64,000 nucleotides of DNA from Desulfonatronum thioautotrophicum (GCF_000934745.1 NZ_JYNO01000017.1:1-64000), one strand, 5' to 3'; shown: positions 33,656 through 43,640, numbered from the stretch's first letter. Numbers and translations are program-made. Notes: generated from the letters alone by a model not told the origin.

Positions 33656-35617
33656 TTACGGGATGGATTCGAATACCCCGTCAACCTGAAATTCCACAAC
33701 CACCGCCACGCCGCCCAGGTCCGAGTCCTCGATCCAGGCCCGGCCGCCGCGGCTTTCGGCGATGCGGCGGACAATGGCCAGGCCGATGCCGGTGCCGGTG
33801 CCGGGGTAGGTCTGGCCGGAGTGCAGGCGTTCGAACACGCCGAAAACCCGCTCCCTGTAGTGTTCCGGAATGCCGATGCCGTTGTCCGCCACGGACAGCC
33901 GGATGGTGCGTTCCGTGCGTCGGCCCTGGACGTCTATCCGGGGCGACACGTCGGGGCGGCGATAGATCAGGGCGTTCTCCAGAAGGATGGTCAGCAGCTT
34001 CATCAGCCTGGGGCGATCCATGGTCAGGGTCGGCAGCGGCCCGACATGCAGCGTGGCCCCGGCCTGCTCCATCTCCTGCCCGAGATGACGGGCAGCCCCC
34101 TGGACCAGGGTGTTGCAGTCCAGGGACTGGATCTTGCCCATGGGCTCCCCAGCGGCCAGATAAAGCTGGATGTCCTGGAGCAGGGAGCGCAGCCGCTGGG
34201 CATTGGCGCTGATGTAGCCCAGGTCCAGGAGGGAGTCGGGATCGTCGATCCGGCCGGCCAGACTGGCGCCCAGGCGGTCGGCGAAACTGACCAGCCGGCG
34301 GGACGGTTCCTGGAGATGGTGGGCGGAAATCTCGGCAAAGCGGCGCAGGTCCGCATTGGCCCGGTCCAGGCGGTGGATCACCGCGTCCCGCTCCTGTTCC
34401 CGTGTCGCGATGGCCTGGACCATGAGCTGAAAGTCTTCCTGGATATCCTCCAGTTCCTGGTAGGGCATGGCCGCCGGTGAGGCGGCGTAGTCCCCGCCGG
34501 CAATGCTCCGGGTTTTTCGGCGCAGCAGCAGCAATGGCCGCAGCAGCCGGGCGGCCACGATCCCGCCCAGGGCCATGGCCAGTATCGCCGCGCCCACGGT
34601 GATGCCGGCCAGGATCTGCTCCATGGTCCGGGCCGGAAGAAAGGCCTCGCTGATGGGCTGGCAGATCATCACCGGCCAGCCCTGGGTTCTGGCCACGGCC
34701 ACGCTGGCCAGGTGTTCCTGATCATGGAAGTGGATGAAATTGCTCTCCCGGCCCGCCAGCCCCTCCCGGATGCCCTCCAAACCGGCCTGGTTGACCCGCT
34801 GCTCGGTGAAGCGGCGATGGGTGTGCCCCACCACGGTTCCGGCGCTGTCCATCACCGCGGCATAGGTCGTTCCGGGCAACACGATCCCGCTGATCAGATC
34901 GCCCAGCGCGGCCAGGTCCAGATAGCCCACCAGGACGCCCCGGGCATGGCCATCGACGTCCCTGTCCTTTGGCCCGTCGACCCGCCCCAGGGGTATGGCC
35001 AGGATGGTCATGGGGGACGTGGCGTGCTGGGGCATGAAGGAGGTGGACCAGTAGACATCCTCCCCGCGGAGCACGGCCCGGAAAAAGGACTCCCCGCTGA
35101 GGTCCAGGCCGCGGTGGTCCTCGCTGGACGGGGCCCGGTACAGCACCCGGCCCTGTTCCGAAACCAGGGTGATGCTGTCAAAAAGCGGGGAGGATGTGCG
35201 CACAATCTCCAGGTAGCGCTCCACATCCCGGTCCGCGATGAGATCATCCTGGGAGAGCGTGCTGGAAATCTGCCGCAGCAGATTCCGGGCATCGCTGAAA
35301 TGGTCGTCCACCTCCGAGGCGATGGACCGGGCCAGGATCATGTTCTTCTGGAAAATCTCCTCCCGCAGCAGGGCCTCCAGGCTCCGGGAGGCCAGAAAGC
35401 CCCCCAGGGCCAGCGGCGCCAGAGCAGCGGCAAGGAAGAACAGCGTCAGCCACAGCCGCAGGCTGCGCCGCCAGCGCCCCAGAACCTGCCGGCACCCCTG
35501 CCACCAGTCGGCATCCAGAAAGGGCCGGCAGACCGGCGACGCCCCCGGCGGCGCTACCAATGACGCGCCAGGTGAAGACCCAAAAGAGGCATCGAGCCCG
35601 CCAACCTCCCGGTTCAT
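33656..35617 (-). CDS. Membrane sensor histidine kinase with double-Cache-like periplasmic domain
   Basis: This 653-residue kinase has a first membrane helix near 50-75, a long periplasmic sensor (EEIFQKNMILARSIASEVDD start, YWSTSFMPQHATSPMTILAIP strand pattern, typical of dCache), a second helix near 320-345, a linker, a phosphoacceptor helix EISAHHLQEPSRRL and a HATPase (NGIGIPEHYRERVFGVFERL). The ATG at 35617 overlaps the stop of the binding-protein gene by four bases behind GAGGGTGG. The binding protein may therefore be the ligand-presenting partner. The kinase core is a paralogue of 30860-32395. Confidence 0.9.
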   Translation of the reverse strand: MNREVGGLDASFGSSPGASLVAPPGASPVCRPFLDADWWQGCRQVLGRWRRSLRLWLTLFFLAAALAPLALGGFLASRSLEALLREEIFQKNMILARSIASEVDDHFSDARNLLRQISSTLSQDDLIADRDVERYLEIVRTSSPLFDSITLVSEQGRVLYRAPSSEDHRGLDLSGESFFRAVLRGEDVYWSTSFMPQHATSPMTILAIPLGRVDGPKDRDVDGHARGVLVGYLDLAALGDLISGIVLPGTTYAAVMDSAGTVVGHTHRRFTEQRVNQAGLEGIREGLAGRESNFIHFHDQEHLASVAVARTQGWPVMICQPISEAFLPARTMEQILAGITVGAAILAMALGGIVAARLLRPLLLLRRKTRSIAGGDYAASPAAMPYQELEDIQEDFQLMVQAIATREQERDAVIHRLDRANADLRRFAEISAHHLQEPSRRLVSFADRLGASLAGRIDDPDSLLDLGYISANAQRLRSLLQDIQLYLAAGEPMGKIQSLDCNTLVQGAARHLGQEMEQAGATLHVGPLPTLTMDRPRLMKLLTILLENALIYRRPDVSPRIDVQGRRTERTIRLSVADNGIGIPEHYRERVFGVFERLHSGQTYPGTGTGIGLAIVRRIAESRGGRAWIEDSDLGGVAVVVEFQVDGVFESIP

Positions 35618-36771
35618 GGGGCATCCACCCTCGCAAACTCCCGCCCCACGACCCGGGACATGTGGTAGGCCCGCCACGGGTCGCCGTAGCGGTCCAGGCT
35701 GAAATCCCCCTGCAACCCGGGAAAGGACTCCACCTGGAGCAGCGCGGCCTTGAGCGCCGGGGTGGAAAAATTTCCTTCCTCCCGCCAGGCCCGCTCCAGG
35801 GCCAGACCCAGGGCGATCACCGCATCGTAGCCATAGGCCGCGCCAAAACCGGGCAGGCTCTGGTAGCGGTCCTGGTAGGCGCGGCGAAAGGCCTGGAAGG
35901 CTTCCCCGGGATGCTGGTCGTCATAGACATGGGAGACGTACAGCCCCTCCACGCTGCGCCCGCCGCGCTGGAACAGCTCCGGGCTCATGGCCCATCCCGT
36001 GGCCAGCCGATGAGCCTGGACGTCCCGCAGGGCCAGGTGCTGGCAGAGCATGGCCGTATCCACGGCCCCGGCAATGATGATCACGGCCTCGGCCCCGGAA
36101 GCGCGGACCTCCTCGGCCAGCTGAGAAAAGACCGGGGTTTCCCCGGAAATGAACGGCAGACGGCCCGGCGGATTTCCGCCGCGAGCCAGAAAATATGGAT
36201 GAAAATGGCTGATCCAGTCCTCCGTGAAGGCGGCATTGGCCATGTCGTGAACCACCAGCACCGAACGTACCCCCAATTCCTCAAGGATGAATCGGGCGTG
36301 CAGCTCGGCCTCGATCCCGTGGGGCTGGGAGACCCGGAAAAACAGGTCGTCCAGGCCACTGAGCGCATTGGACGTGCTGGTGGGGCTGAGCAAGATCAGC
36401 CCCAAATCGTCCAGTGCCGGCAGGGAGGCCACGGACATGCTGCTGCTGGTATGGCCGATCACGGCCACCACGCCCTTCGCGGCCAGCTCCTCCAGAACGC
36501 GCCGGGCCGTTTCCGGGTCATTGGCATCGTCCCGGACGATCAGCTCCAGGGGCCGCCCGGCTACCCCGCCGGCCTCGTTCACCGCGTCCACGGCCAGCAA
36601 CACCCCGTTGCGCACCCCCACCCCCAGGTCCGAAATCCGCCCGGTCAACGTCCCGACAAACCCCACCTTGACCGGCTCCGGAGCCCGGGAACACCCGGCA
36701 AGCCCGAAAAACAAAGCCACCAGCAGCAGGCGGACCAAACACGCGGACGCGGAAAATACAGTTTGCGGCAT
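35614..36771 (-). CDS. LivJ-like periplasmic binding lipoprotein paired with a kinase
   Basis: This 385-residue protein has a lipoprotein signal (LLLVALFFGLAGCS) and a type I periplasmic-binding fold of the branched-chain amino acid kind (VGFVGTLTGRISDLGVGVRN, then AVNEAGGVAGRPLEL). GGAG precedes the ATG at 36771. No permease or ATPase gene is near; instead it overlaps a dCache sensor kinase gene. It is likely to deliver an amino-acid-like ligand signal to that kinase. Confidence 0.88.
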   Translation of the reverse strand: MPQTVFSASACLVRLLLVALFFGLAGCSRAPEPVKVGFVGTLTGRISDLGVGVRNGVLLAVDAVNEAGGVAGRPLELIVRDDANDPETARRVLEELAAKGVVAVIGHTSSSMSVASLPALDDLGLILLSPTSTSNALSGLDDLFFRVSQPHGIEAELHARFILEELGVRSVLVVHDMANAAFTEDWISHFHPYFLARGGNPPGRLPFISGETPVFSQLAEEVRASGAEAVIIIAGAVDTAMLCQHLALRDVQAHRLATGWAMSPELFQRGGRSVEGLYVSHVYDDQHPGEAFQAFRRAYQDRYQSLPGFGAAYGYDAVIALGLALERAWREEGNFSTPALKAALLQVESFPGLQGDFSLDRYGDPWRAYHMSRVVGREFARVDAP

Positions 36772-36814
36772 GATGCTTCTCCTAATGGGGTTCAACGGTC
36801 CAGCCCCAGGATAT

Positions 36815-36926
36815 TTTTGTTCTCGCACTTCGGGCGCCCTGAATCGTGATCGAAATCGAAATCGTGATCGCAATCGATTTCTGGTAACTTTCCGATTTCG
36901 ATATCGATTTCGATTTCGATGATTGC
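36815..36926. repeat. GAAATC-rich repeat, copy A
   Basis: This repeat begins TTTTGTTCTCGCACTTCGGG and has arms rich in GATCGAAATC that are inversely repeated around an 18-base core at 36878-36895 (TTTCTGGTAACTTTCCGA). Copy B at 43530-43640 has the same flanks but the core in the opposite direction. Confidence 0.85.
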
Positions 36927-36930
36927 TGCC

Positions 36931-36962
36931 GATCGTTCCCACGCTCCAGCGTGGGAACGATC
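36931..36962. repeat. REP-type palindrome GATCGTTCCCACGC
   Basis: Exact 14-base arms (36931-36944 and 36949-36962) around TCCA. One arm only is seen again at 44121-44140. This sequence type is common in intergenic DNA of proteobacteria. Confidence 0.85.
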
Positions 36963-36988
36963 AACCAACATACGACATTGCCTCCCCC

Positions 36989-37016
36989 GTAGGGGCACGG
37001 CGCGCCGTGCCCCTAC
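36989..37016. repeat. Perfect 28-bp palindrome
   Basis: GTAGGGGCACGGCG followed directly by its reverse complement. It is a well-known class of dispersed palindrome and could also end transcription from either side. Confidence 0.85.
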
Positions 37017-37049
37017 TTCCCCCTTCCCACTTCACACTTTCCACTCCCC

Positions 37050-39944
37050 TCATCCTTCCACATCATCCATCTTCGGCAGGGTAAAGCAAAAGACACTGCC
37101 CTGGCCCTCGCCCTCGGACTCCACCCAGATCCGGCCCTGATGGTGTTCGACGATCTTCCGGCACAGGGCCAGCCCGATCCCGGTCCCCTCGTATCGGCCG
37201 CGGGTATGCAGGCGGGAGAAGACCTTGAACAGGCGGTCCTCCTGGCCGGGGGTCACGCCCACGCCGTTGTCCCGGACGCGGAACAGCCAGTCGTGATCCT
37301 GTTCCCGGACCGTCACGTCCACCACCGGGGGCCGTTCCGGAACGCGGTATTTCACCGCGTTGCCCACCAGGTTCTGAAACAGCCGGGTCAGCTCGTCCCG
37401 GCTGGCGAAGATCCGCGGCCAATCCCCGGCAATGCGGACCTCGGCCCCACTCTCCTGGATGGCCGGCCTGAGAAATGACAGGGCCTCGTCCAGGGACTCC
37501 CGGCTGTTCACCCAGGCCTTGGGATCGGTCTTGCGTCCGACCCGGGAATAGTCCAGCAGGCCGAGGATCATGGCGTCCATGCGCCGGGCCCCATCCACGG
37601 CGAATCCCATGTATTCGCGGGTTTCCTCGGTCAGCAGGTCGGCCAGATCCTTTTCCAGGATTTGCAGGTAGCTGCCGACCATGCGCAGCGGTTGGCGCAT
37701 ATCGTGGGACACGGCATAGGCAAACTGCTCCAGTTCGGCGTTGGAGCGGGCCAGCTCCTCTCCGCTTCGGCGCAAGGCCTGCTCCATGGCGTACCGTTCC
37801 GTGATGTCCCGGACAACCACGGTCAGACCATGGGCATGTCCGCCCGAATCGCTCTTTGCCGTGCGATACGGAGTGACCAGCATGTCGTAACGGAACCGGC
37901 CCCGGGGCATGTCCAGCCAGTACTCGGTCCGGGAAGGCTCCCCGGTGCGCAGGGTGGCCCGCAGGGCTTCCAGGATTTCGGTGCGGGCCGGCTCCGGGAA
38001 TGCGATGGTCTCAAAGGCGCGGCCCACGAAATGCTCCGGCGCGGCCAGCAGCCGGTCGCTGACGGGCTGATGGTAGTCCTGGAATACCAGGTTCTCATCC
38101 AGCACAAAGACCAGATCCGGAATGCTGCGGATCAGGGCCTGCATCCGTTCTTCGCTTTCCCGGAGCGCGGCCAGGGCATTGTGCCGGTCGGTCACGTCGC
38201 GAGCCGCGGCGTAGATCAGCTCGTCCTGGGGGATGGAACGCCATTCGATCCACCGGTAGCCCCCTTGCCGATCCAGATAGCGGTTCTCGAAGCTCTGCAC
38301 CTGCTCCTGATCATTGAGTTTGCCCAGGGCCTCCAGGGTCGCCTCCACATCCTCCGGGTGGACGAAATCCAGGAACCGCCGCCCTTCCAACTCGCTCACC
38401 GGATAGCCCAGCACCCGTTCCCATTCCGGATTGAGCCGCACGAACTCACCATTGACATTGGCAATGCACAGCAGATCCAGGCTGGAGGTGAAATAGCGCT
38501 CCAGTTCCTCGCCCTTATCCCGCAGGGCCTGTTCGGCAAGCATCCGCTCCGTCACGTCCCGGCCCACGGACTGGATTTCCAGCACAGCGCCCCGGCTGTC
38601 CAGAATCACCCGATCCGTCCACTCCTGCCATGCAATCCGGCCATCCCCGCCGATAACCTGATGCGTGTAATGCTGGCTCGGGTTCCCGGCACTCAGCGCG
38701 CCGACGGTAGCCCGGATCGCATCGTGCTCGGACTCCGGCACCAGATCCAGAAAGGGCCGTCCCACCAGTTCCTCGGAGGTCTTCCCGAACAGTCGGCAAT
38801 AGGCCTCGTTGACAAAGGTCAGGGTGGTGTCCGGCTGAAACCGGCAGATCATTTCCTGCTGGGTTTCCAGGACCGAAGCCAGCCGCTGCTCACTGGTGCG
38901 CAAGGATTCCTCCATGCGCTTGCGCTCGGTGATGTCCCGGCTGATGCCGATGATCCCGATGACCACTCCGTCCGGGTCGTAAAACGGCGTTTTCAATGTA
39001 TCCAGAAGCACTCGCCGCCCGTCGGGATAGCCCACCCATTCCTCGTTATGCCTGGGCCCTTGGCGTTCCAGCATCAACCGGTCGTTCTCCCGAAACGCGT
39101 CGGCTTCCTCCGGGGGATAGATATCATAATCGGTCCGGCCGACGATCTCCTCCTCGGCCCGGCCCACATGCCGGGCAAACTCGGTGTTGCAGCGGATATA
39201 GACGCCGTTGACGTCCTTGAAGAAAATCAGGTCCGGGATGGAGTCCAGCAGGGATGCCAGGAGGCTGCTCTTCTGGCGCAGGGCGTTGCGGCTTTCGGCG
39301 CTTCGCCGCAGCCCCCGGAACAGAAAGACCGTCACCACGGCCAGCACGGCCAGGGCCAGAAGCAGGGTCGAGTTGGTGATACGATGGGCCTGGCGCAGTT
39401 CACGGGTTATTTCATCCACCAGGGACTCCAGGTTGGCCTGTTCCGCCCGCAATGCTTCCTCGGCCTGGATGCGCCCGGTGATATCGTGGACAATCGAGAA
39501 GAGCGCCCGCTGCCCCTGGTACGTCACCGGCCAGGAAGTCACCTCCACATGGCGCTCCCGGCCGTCGGCCGGCCGATGCCGGAAGACGAAATGATTGCGG
39601 AGCTGCTCCCTGGCCAGGGCCATTTCCGCGGCCACTTCCTCCGGACTGAGCGGATTGATGTCCTGGATGTTCATGGAGATCAGCTTCTCATGCCCGTATC
39701 CATAGAAGCGGACCGCGGCCTGATTGGCGTCCAGAATCGCCCCGCTGTCCGGATCGATGAGCAGCATCACCGCTCCGTGGTTGTGAAAAAAGTCCTCGCC
39801 CTTGAACGACCCTCCATTTGCGGGCGGATTGTCGGCCAGGGAAAACGGGGCCGGAAACAACAAGGCCCCGCAGAGCAGGGCGAACATGGCAAGAAAATGC
39901 AGCATGCCCCGCCTGAGAGCATACAAAAATTCAATGTCGAGCAT
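37050..39944 (-). CDS. Multi-PAS membrane sensor histidine kinase
   Basis: This 964-residue kinase starts with a signal-anchor (HFLAMFALLCGALLFPAPFS), then a PAS domain placed in the periplasm (about 50-165), a second helix (STLLLALAVLAVVTVFLF, near 200), four cytoplasmic PAS domains (about 235-725), a HisKA helix (FAYAVSHDMRQPLRMVGSYL) and a HATPase (NGVGVTPGQEDRLFKVFSRL, GTGIGLALC). GGAAAACTCC precedes the ATG. The NarL-type regulator gene lies ten bases upstream, so the two are cotranscribed, although their classes do not usually pair. Confidence 0.92.
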   Translation of the reverse strand: MLDIEFLYALRRGMLHFLAMFALLCGALLFPAPFSLADNPPANGGSFKGEDFFHNHGAVMLLIDPDSGAILDANQAAVRFYGYGHEKLISMNIQDINPLSPEEVAAEMALAREQLRNHFVFRHRPADGRERHVEVTSWPVTYQGQRALFSIVHDITGRIQAEEALRAEQANLESLVDEITRELRQAHRITNSTLLLALAVLAVVTVFLFRGLRRSAESRNALRQKSSLLASLLDSIPDLIFFKDVNGVYIRCNTEFARHVGRAEEEIVGRTDYDIYPPEEADAFRENDRLMLERQGPRHNEEWVGYPDGRRVLLDTLKTPFYDPDGVVIGIIGISRDITERKRMEESLRTSEQRLASVLETQQEMICRFQPDTTLTFVNEAYCRLFGKTSEELVGRPFLDLVPESEHDAIRATVGALSAGNPSQHYTHQVIGGDGRIAWQEWTDRVILDSRGAVLEIQSVGRDVTERMLAEQALRDKGEELERYFTSSLDLLCIANVNGEFVRLNPEWERVLGYPVSELEGRRFLDFVHPEDVEATLEALGKLNDQEQVQSFENRYLDRQGGYRWIEWRSIPQDELIYAAARDVTDRHNALAALRESEERMQALIRSIPDLVFVLDENLVFQDYHQPVSDRLLAAPEHFVGRAFETIAFPEPARTEILEALRATLRTGEPSRTEYWLDMPRGRFRYDMLVTPYRTAKSDSGGHAHGLTVVVRDITERYAMEQALRRSGEELARSNAELEQFAYAVSHDMRQPLRMVGSYLQILEKDLADLLTEETREYMGFAVDGARRMDAMILGLLDYSRVGRKTDPKAWVNSRESLDEALSFLRPAIQESGAEVRIAGDWPRIFASRDELTRLFQNLVGNAVKYRVPERPPVVDVTVREQDHDWLFRVRDNGVGVTPGQEDRLFKVFSRLHTRGRYEGTGIGLALCRKIVEHHQGRIWVESEGEGQGSVFCFTLPKMDDVEG

Positions 39945-39953
39945 GGAGTTTTC

Positions 39954-40628
39954 CTACGCCTTGCCGCGAACCCATTCCACGGCAAAAGCGGACAGGTCCG
40001 CCGCGTCCCGGAGGTTGAGCTTGCGGCGGATGTTCAGCCGGTGGGTTTCGATGGTCTTGACGCTGAGATTGAGCGTCTTGGCAATCTTGCGGGGTTGCAA
40101 GCCCATTCCGATATGCCGGAAAACGGCAAGTTCACGGTTGGTCAGGCAGACTGAGGGATCGCAGCGCAGCGCGGGATTGCCGCCGTGAATCTGGTTGAGA
40201 ATCATTTCCTGGGTCACTTCTTCGCTGAGAAACAGCTCGCCATCCAGAATCCGCCTTATGGCCACGATCACCTGGCGCACGGGTTCCTGTTTCATCAGAT
40301 AGCCCATTGCTCCGGAGTAGACGGCCCTGGCCGCATACAAGGTTTCGTCATGCATGGACAAAACCAGGATGGGCAGCGGACCGAAACGCTTGCGCAGCTC
40401 GACGATCAGCTCCAGTCCGGCGGTTGGGCCTTCAAGCAGGGAGATGTCCAGGACGATCAGGTCCGGTCTGCTTCCGGCGACCGCCTCCATGGCCTCCGCC
40501 TTGGTTCCCACCTCGCCCTCGACTTCCAGGTCCGGCTCGTTGTTGATCAAATGAGCCAGCCCCATGCGCATCGAAGGATGGTCGTCCACGATCAAGATTC
40601 GTTTTTTCAGGGCCCCCGATTGCGTCAT
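39954..40628 (-). CDS. NarL/LuxR-family response regulator
   Basis: This 224-residue regulator has a receiver (ILIVDDHPSMRMGL, acceptor in LIVLDISLLEG, YLMKQEP) and a LuxR-type helix-turn-helix (LTNRELAVFRHIGMGLQPRK, then SVKTIETHRLNIRRKL). It should bind DNA. The NarX-type kinase directly upstream (40709-42565) is its likely partner. Confidence 0.92.
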   Translation of the reverse strand: MTQSGALKKRILIVDDHPSMRMGLAHLINNEPDLEVEGEVGTKAEAMEAVAGSRPDLIVLDISLLEGPTAGLELIVELRKRFGPLPILVLSMHDETLYAARAVYSGAMGYLMKQEPVRQVIVAIRRILDGELFLSEEVTQEMILNQIHGGNPALRCDPSVCLTNRELAVFRHIGMGLQPRKIAKTLNLSVKTIETHRLNIRRKLNLRDAADLSAFAVEWVRGKA

Positions 40629-40708
40629 AACACGCGCCTCACTCCATTACCTCCCCCTCCCCGCCTTCATCCTTCATCCTTCAACCTTCATCCTTCCCCC
40701 TTCCGCCT

Positions 40709-42565
40709 TCACCACTCCGGAATCCGCACCGCCACCCGGACCCCCACGCCCGGAGGGCTGTCCACCACAAGCTGTCCACCCAGGGCCTGGGCCCGGTACC
40801 GCATCACGCTCACACCCAGGCCGGCCGAAGAATCGGAAGCCTTGCCCTTGATGCCCATGCCCTGCCCGTCATCCTGGACTTCCAGGAGCGCCTGGCCACC
40901 AACAAGGCCCCAAAACAGCCGGATTTTCCGGGCCCTGGCATGACGCAGGGCATTGCCCAGGGCCTCCTGGGCGATCCGGAACAGGTGCAGGGCCTGTTCC
41001 TCGTTGCGCGGCAACAGGTCTTTCCGGATATTCGCATGGATACGGGCGCGATGAGAGCGCCGCAAGCCGGCGACAAGTTCGGCCAGGGCCGGAGCGAAGC
41101 CCTGGGCATCCATCCCCAGGGGCAGCAAGCCGCGGGCGATGCCGTAGGCCGAGCGCACGGACTGATTCAGGCGCTGACCAAGCAGGACCGCCCGTTCCAA
41201 AGCCTCGTCCCCCCCTTGTCCGCAACAGCCCTCCATCAGGGCCGCCTCCATTTCCAGAGCCTTGAGTTCCTGACACAGGCCGTCATGCAGCTCGCGTCCC
41301 AACCGCCGCTGCTCCTGTTCCTGGGCATGCAGCAGGCGGCGCTCCAGATCCTTGCGCTGGGTCACATCCCGGCCCACGCCCTGATAATCCAGAACCAGCC
41401 CCCGTTCGTCGGCAATGGCCCGAAAATTCCACTCCTGCCAGCAAACCCGTCCATCCGGCAAGACGACCCGCAGCTCGCAGGCGGCAATGGGGTCGGCGGC
41501 CGTAAGCCCCTGGACCACGTCGAACGCCCGCCGCACATCCTCGTCATGCAGCGCCGTGGTGAAGGCCCGCCCCAGCAGTTCCTCCTCCGGGCGTCCATGA
41601 TATCGGCAGAAGGCATGGTTGACGAAGGTCAACTCCCCCGTGGTGGAGAATCTGCAGACCAGCTCGGTCTGGTCCTCCACCACGGCCCGGGCCAGATTTC
41701 CGGCGTCGGCCCGGCGCAAGGCCGCATCCAGCTCACGGTTGGCCTGCTCCAGCTGCGCGGCGTGCTCCTGAAGCCGCTGCTCGGCCCTTCTCCGGCGTGT
41801 AATATCCGAGATCACTCCATCCACCCGTTCCGGCCCGCCATTCGGGCGACGAATCACCTTGGACCGGTCCCGGACCCAGGCAATCTCCCCATCGGGCCGG
41901 CAGATGCGATACTCCACATCCGCGAAACCATGGCGAAGCAGTTCCCGTTGTCCGGCCTCGGAAATGGAGCGGTCCTCAGATTCGATGGCCTCGAACCAGA
42001 GCCGCGGATTATCCTGAAAATCATCCCTGGGTCGGCCGAAAATCCGCTCTATGGACGGACTCACGAACAGCACCTGAAAGTCCGGCCAGGTGGCGGACCA
42101 GATCGCATCCACCGTGTTGTCCAAAATTCCGGACAGCAAGGCCTCACTGCGCCGAAGGGCCCGCTCGGTCCGGGCCCGGGCCAGGGCGTGGCGCAGGGCC
42201 CGCAGCAGGGCGTCGGTGTCGTGCCGGCCCTTGACCAGATAGTCCTGGGCGCCCATTTCCAGAATGCGCAGGGCCAGTTCCTCGTCGTTCCAACCGGTCA
42301 GCACGACCACCGGCACGTCCCGGGCAGCCTCCAGCCCTCCGAGCACGGTCTCCAGACCCTGGGAATCCGGAAGCGTCAAATCCAGCAAGACCGCGTCGAA
42401 ATGCCGGGCGCTCAAACGCTCCCGGGCCTCCCCAAGGGTCGTGACCCACGTTGCTTCAAAACGCCCGAAGCGGTCATCCCGCAGGGCATGGCGGATCAAC
42501 CCGGCGTCTCCGGGATCGTCTTCCACCAGCAGGAGTTGGTATGATTGAGGCAAGCGACTGGACAT
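40709..42565 (-). CDS. REC-PAS-PAS-HisKA_3 (NarX/DegS-type) hybrid kinase
   Basis: This 618-residue soluble kinase has a receiver (VEDDPGDAGLIRHALRD), two PAS domains (about 130-250 and 285-400), a HisKA_3 dimerisation helix with RRLGRELHDGLCQELKAL, and a HATPase with EALGNALRHA and GLGVSVM. HisKA_3 kinases normally phosphorylate LuxR-type regulators, and such a gene lies 80 bases downstream. The ATG at 42565 follows GAGGCG. Confidence 0.9.
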   Translation of the reverse strand: MSSRLPQSYQLLLVEDDPGDAGLIRHALRDDRFGRFEATWVTTLGEARERLSARHFDAVLLDLTLPDSQGLETVLGGLEAARDVPVVVLTGWNDEELALRILEMGAQDYLVKGRHDTDALLRALRHALARARTERALRRSEALLSGILDNTVDAIWSATWPDFQVLFVSPSIERIFGRPRDDFQDNPRLWFEAIESEDRSISEAGQRELLRHGFADVEYRICRPDGEIAWVRDRSKVIRRPNGGPERVDGVISDITRRRRAEQRLQEHAAQLEQANRELDAALRRADAGNLARAVVEDQTELVCRFSTTGELTFVNHAFCRYHGRPEEELLGRAFTTALHDEDVRRAFDVVQGLTAADPIAACELRVVLPDGRVCWQEWNFRAIADERGLVLDYQGVGRDVTQRKDLERRLLHAQEQEQRRLGRELHDGLCQELKALEMEAALMEGCCGQGGDEALERAVLLGQRLNQSVRSAYGIARGLLPLGMDAQGFAPALAELVAGLRRSHRARIHANIRKDLLPRNEEQALHLFRIAQEALGNALRHARARKIRLFWGLVGGQALLEVQDDGQGMGIKGKASDSSAGLGVSVMRYRAQALGGQLVVDSPPGVGVRVAVRIPEW

Positions 42566-42585
42566 GCACGTATCGCCTCGCGGCC

Positions 42586-43440
42586 TCACCCCTTCCTCAA
42601 GGCCGCGACGGCCTCTTCGCTCATACCCGTTTTCGCAGCAATGGTTCCGTCATCCAGAACATCCAAAAGATTCCGAGCCACTGTCACAATCCCCTCTTCT
42701 CGGCCTTCTTCCCGAGCCGTATCGAAGGAATTCTTCAAGTCCCGGTAATATTTCAGGCTATCCTCATACTTGAGCACTTCATCCCGGTTGAAATTGGCGA
42801 TCTCGGCCACGGCGAAGAATTTCTCAAAGATTTGTTCCCGCAAGGCGTCCGGCACCCTGTCCAGCCGGTCCAGGTTCTTGATGGCGTACAGCCATTTCTC
42901 GAATCGGGTTTCCAGTTGGTCCAGGGTCTTCGTGAACTTGGGCAGTTCCAGATAGATGAAGGTCAGCTTGTCGTAAAAGACCTTGTGGGTGACGATGTCC
43001 TGAAGCTTGACGTCGTAGCGGTATTTTCCCGGATCGTTTCTATCCTCCTCAAAAACAAAGTCCAGGATGCCGATGGTGTATACGGCCTTGAGTTCATAGT
43101 CCCAGGCCCCTCGCCGGGCCTGTTGCTGAATGGGAAACGTGGCGTAATAGATGCTGCGGTCCTTGAAATAATTCTGTTTGGCCTTTTGCAGCTCCACGAT
43201 GAATTTTTCGCCGCGCTCGTTCTCGCAGTACAGGTCGAAAATGGCCCTGCGGTCCAGGCTGGTACCGCCCAAATGCTCGTCCTTGAGATAGGTCAGATCA
43301 ACGATCCGGCCCTGCTCCTCCTTCAACAGCTCGTTGAGAAAATCCCGCAACAGATCCTTGTTCGGTTCCTCTCCAAACAGACGCTTGAATCCGTAATCCG
43401 TGAAAAAATTAACATATCTGTCCGTCAAGTAGGTCATCAT
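42586..43440 (-). CDS. Rpn-family recombination-promoting nuclease (PD-(D/E)XK)
   Basis: This 284-residue protein has the Rpn/PDDEXK_2 hallmarks: VNFFTDYGFKRLFGEE start, FDLYCENERGEKFIVELQKA (D...ExQK catalytic residues), IYYATFPIQQQAR, and a C-terminal region EEGREEGIVTVARNLLDV. Rpn proteins act as DNA endonucleases that promote RecA-independent recombination and in some cases limit phage. It is isolated within the signalling array, next to GAAATC repeat copy B. Confidence 0.9.
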   Translation of the reverse strand: MMTYLTDRYVNFFTDYGFKRLFGEEPNKDLLRDFLNELLKEEQGRIVDLTYLKDEHLGGTSLDRRAIFDLYCENERGEKFIVELQKAKQNYFKDRSIYYATFPIQQQARRGAWDYELKAVYTIGILDFVFEEDRNDPGKYRYDVKLQDIVTHKVFYDKLTFIYLELPKFTKTLDQLETRFEKWLYAIKNLDRLDRVPDALREQIFEKFFAVAEIANFNRDEVLKYEDSLKYYRDLKNSFDTAREEGREEGIVTVARNLLDVLDDGTIAAKTGMSEEAVAALRKG

Positions 43441-43529
43441 ATTCCCCTCCCGTCAAGCAGATGGTTGCCGAGCATGATCAAAAAACGGGTATCCTGAAAC
43501 AATACCGTTGTACAGGCTCCCCAGGACAG

Positions 43530-43640
43530 TTTTGTTCTCGAACTTCGGGCGCTCTGAATCGTGATCGAAATCGAAATCGTGATCGAAATCGGAAAGTTAC
43601 CAGAAATCGATTTCGATCACGATTTCGATTTCGATGATTA
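43530..43640. repeat. GAAATC-rich repeat, copy B (core inverted)
   Basis: Same left end (TTTTGTTCTCGAACTTCGGG) and arms as copy A at 36815-36926, but the 18-base core (43589-43606, TCGGAAAGTTACCAGAAA) is the reverse complement of the core in copy A. Confidence 0.85.

Noticed and set aside
37662-40154. 830-codon plus-strand frame
   Set aside because: Antisense of the multi-PAS kinase; no ribosome site and no recognisable domain.
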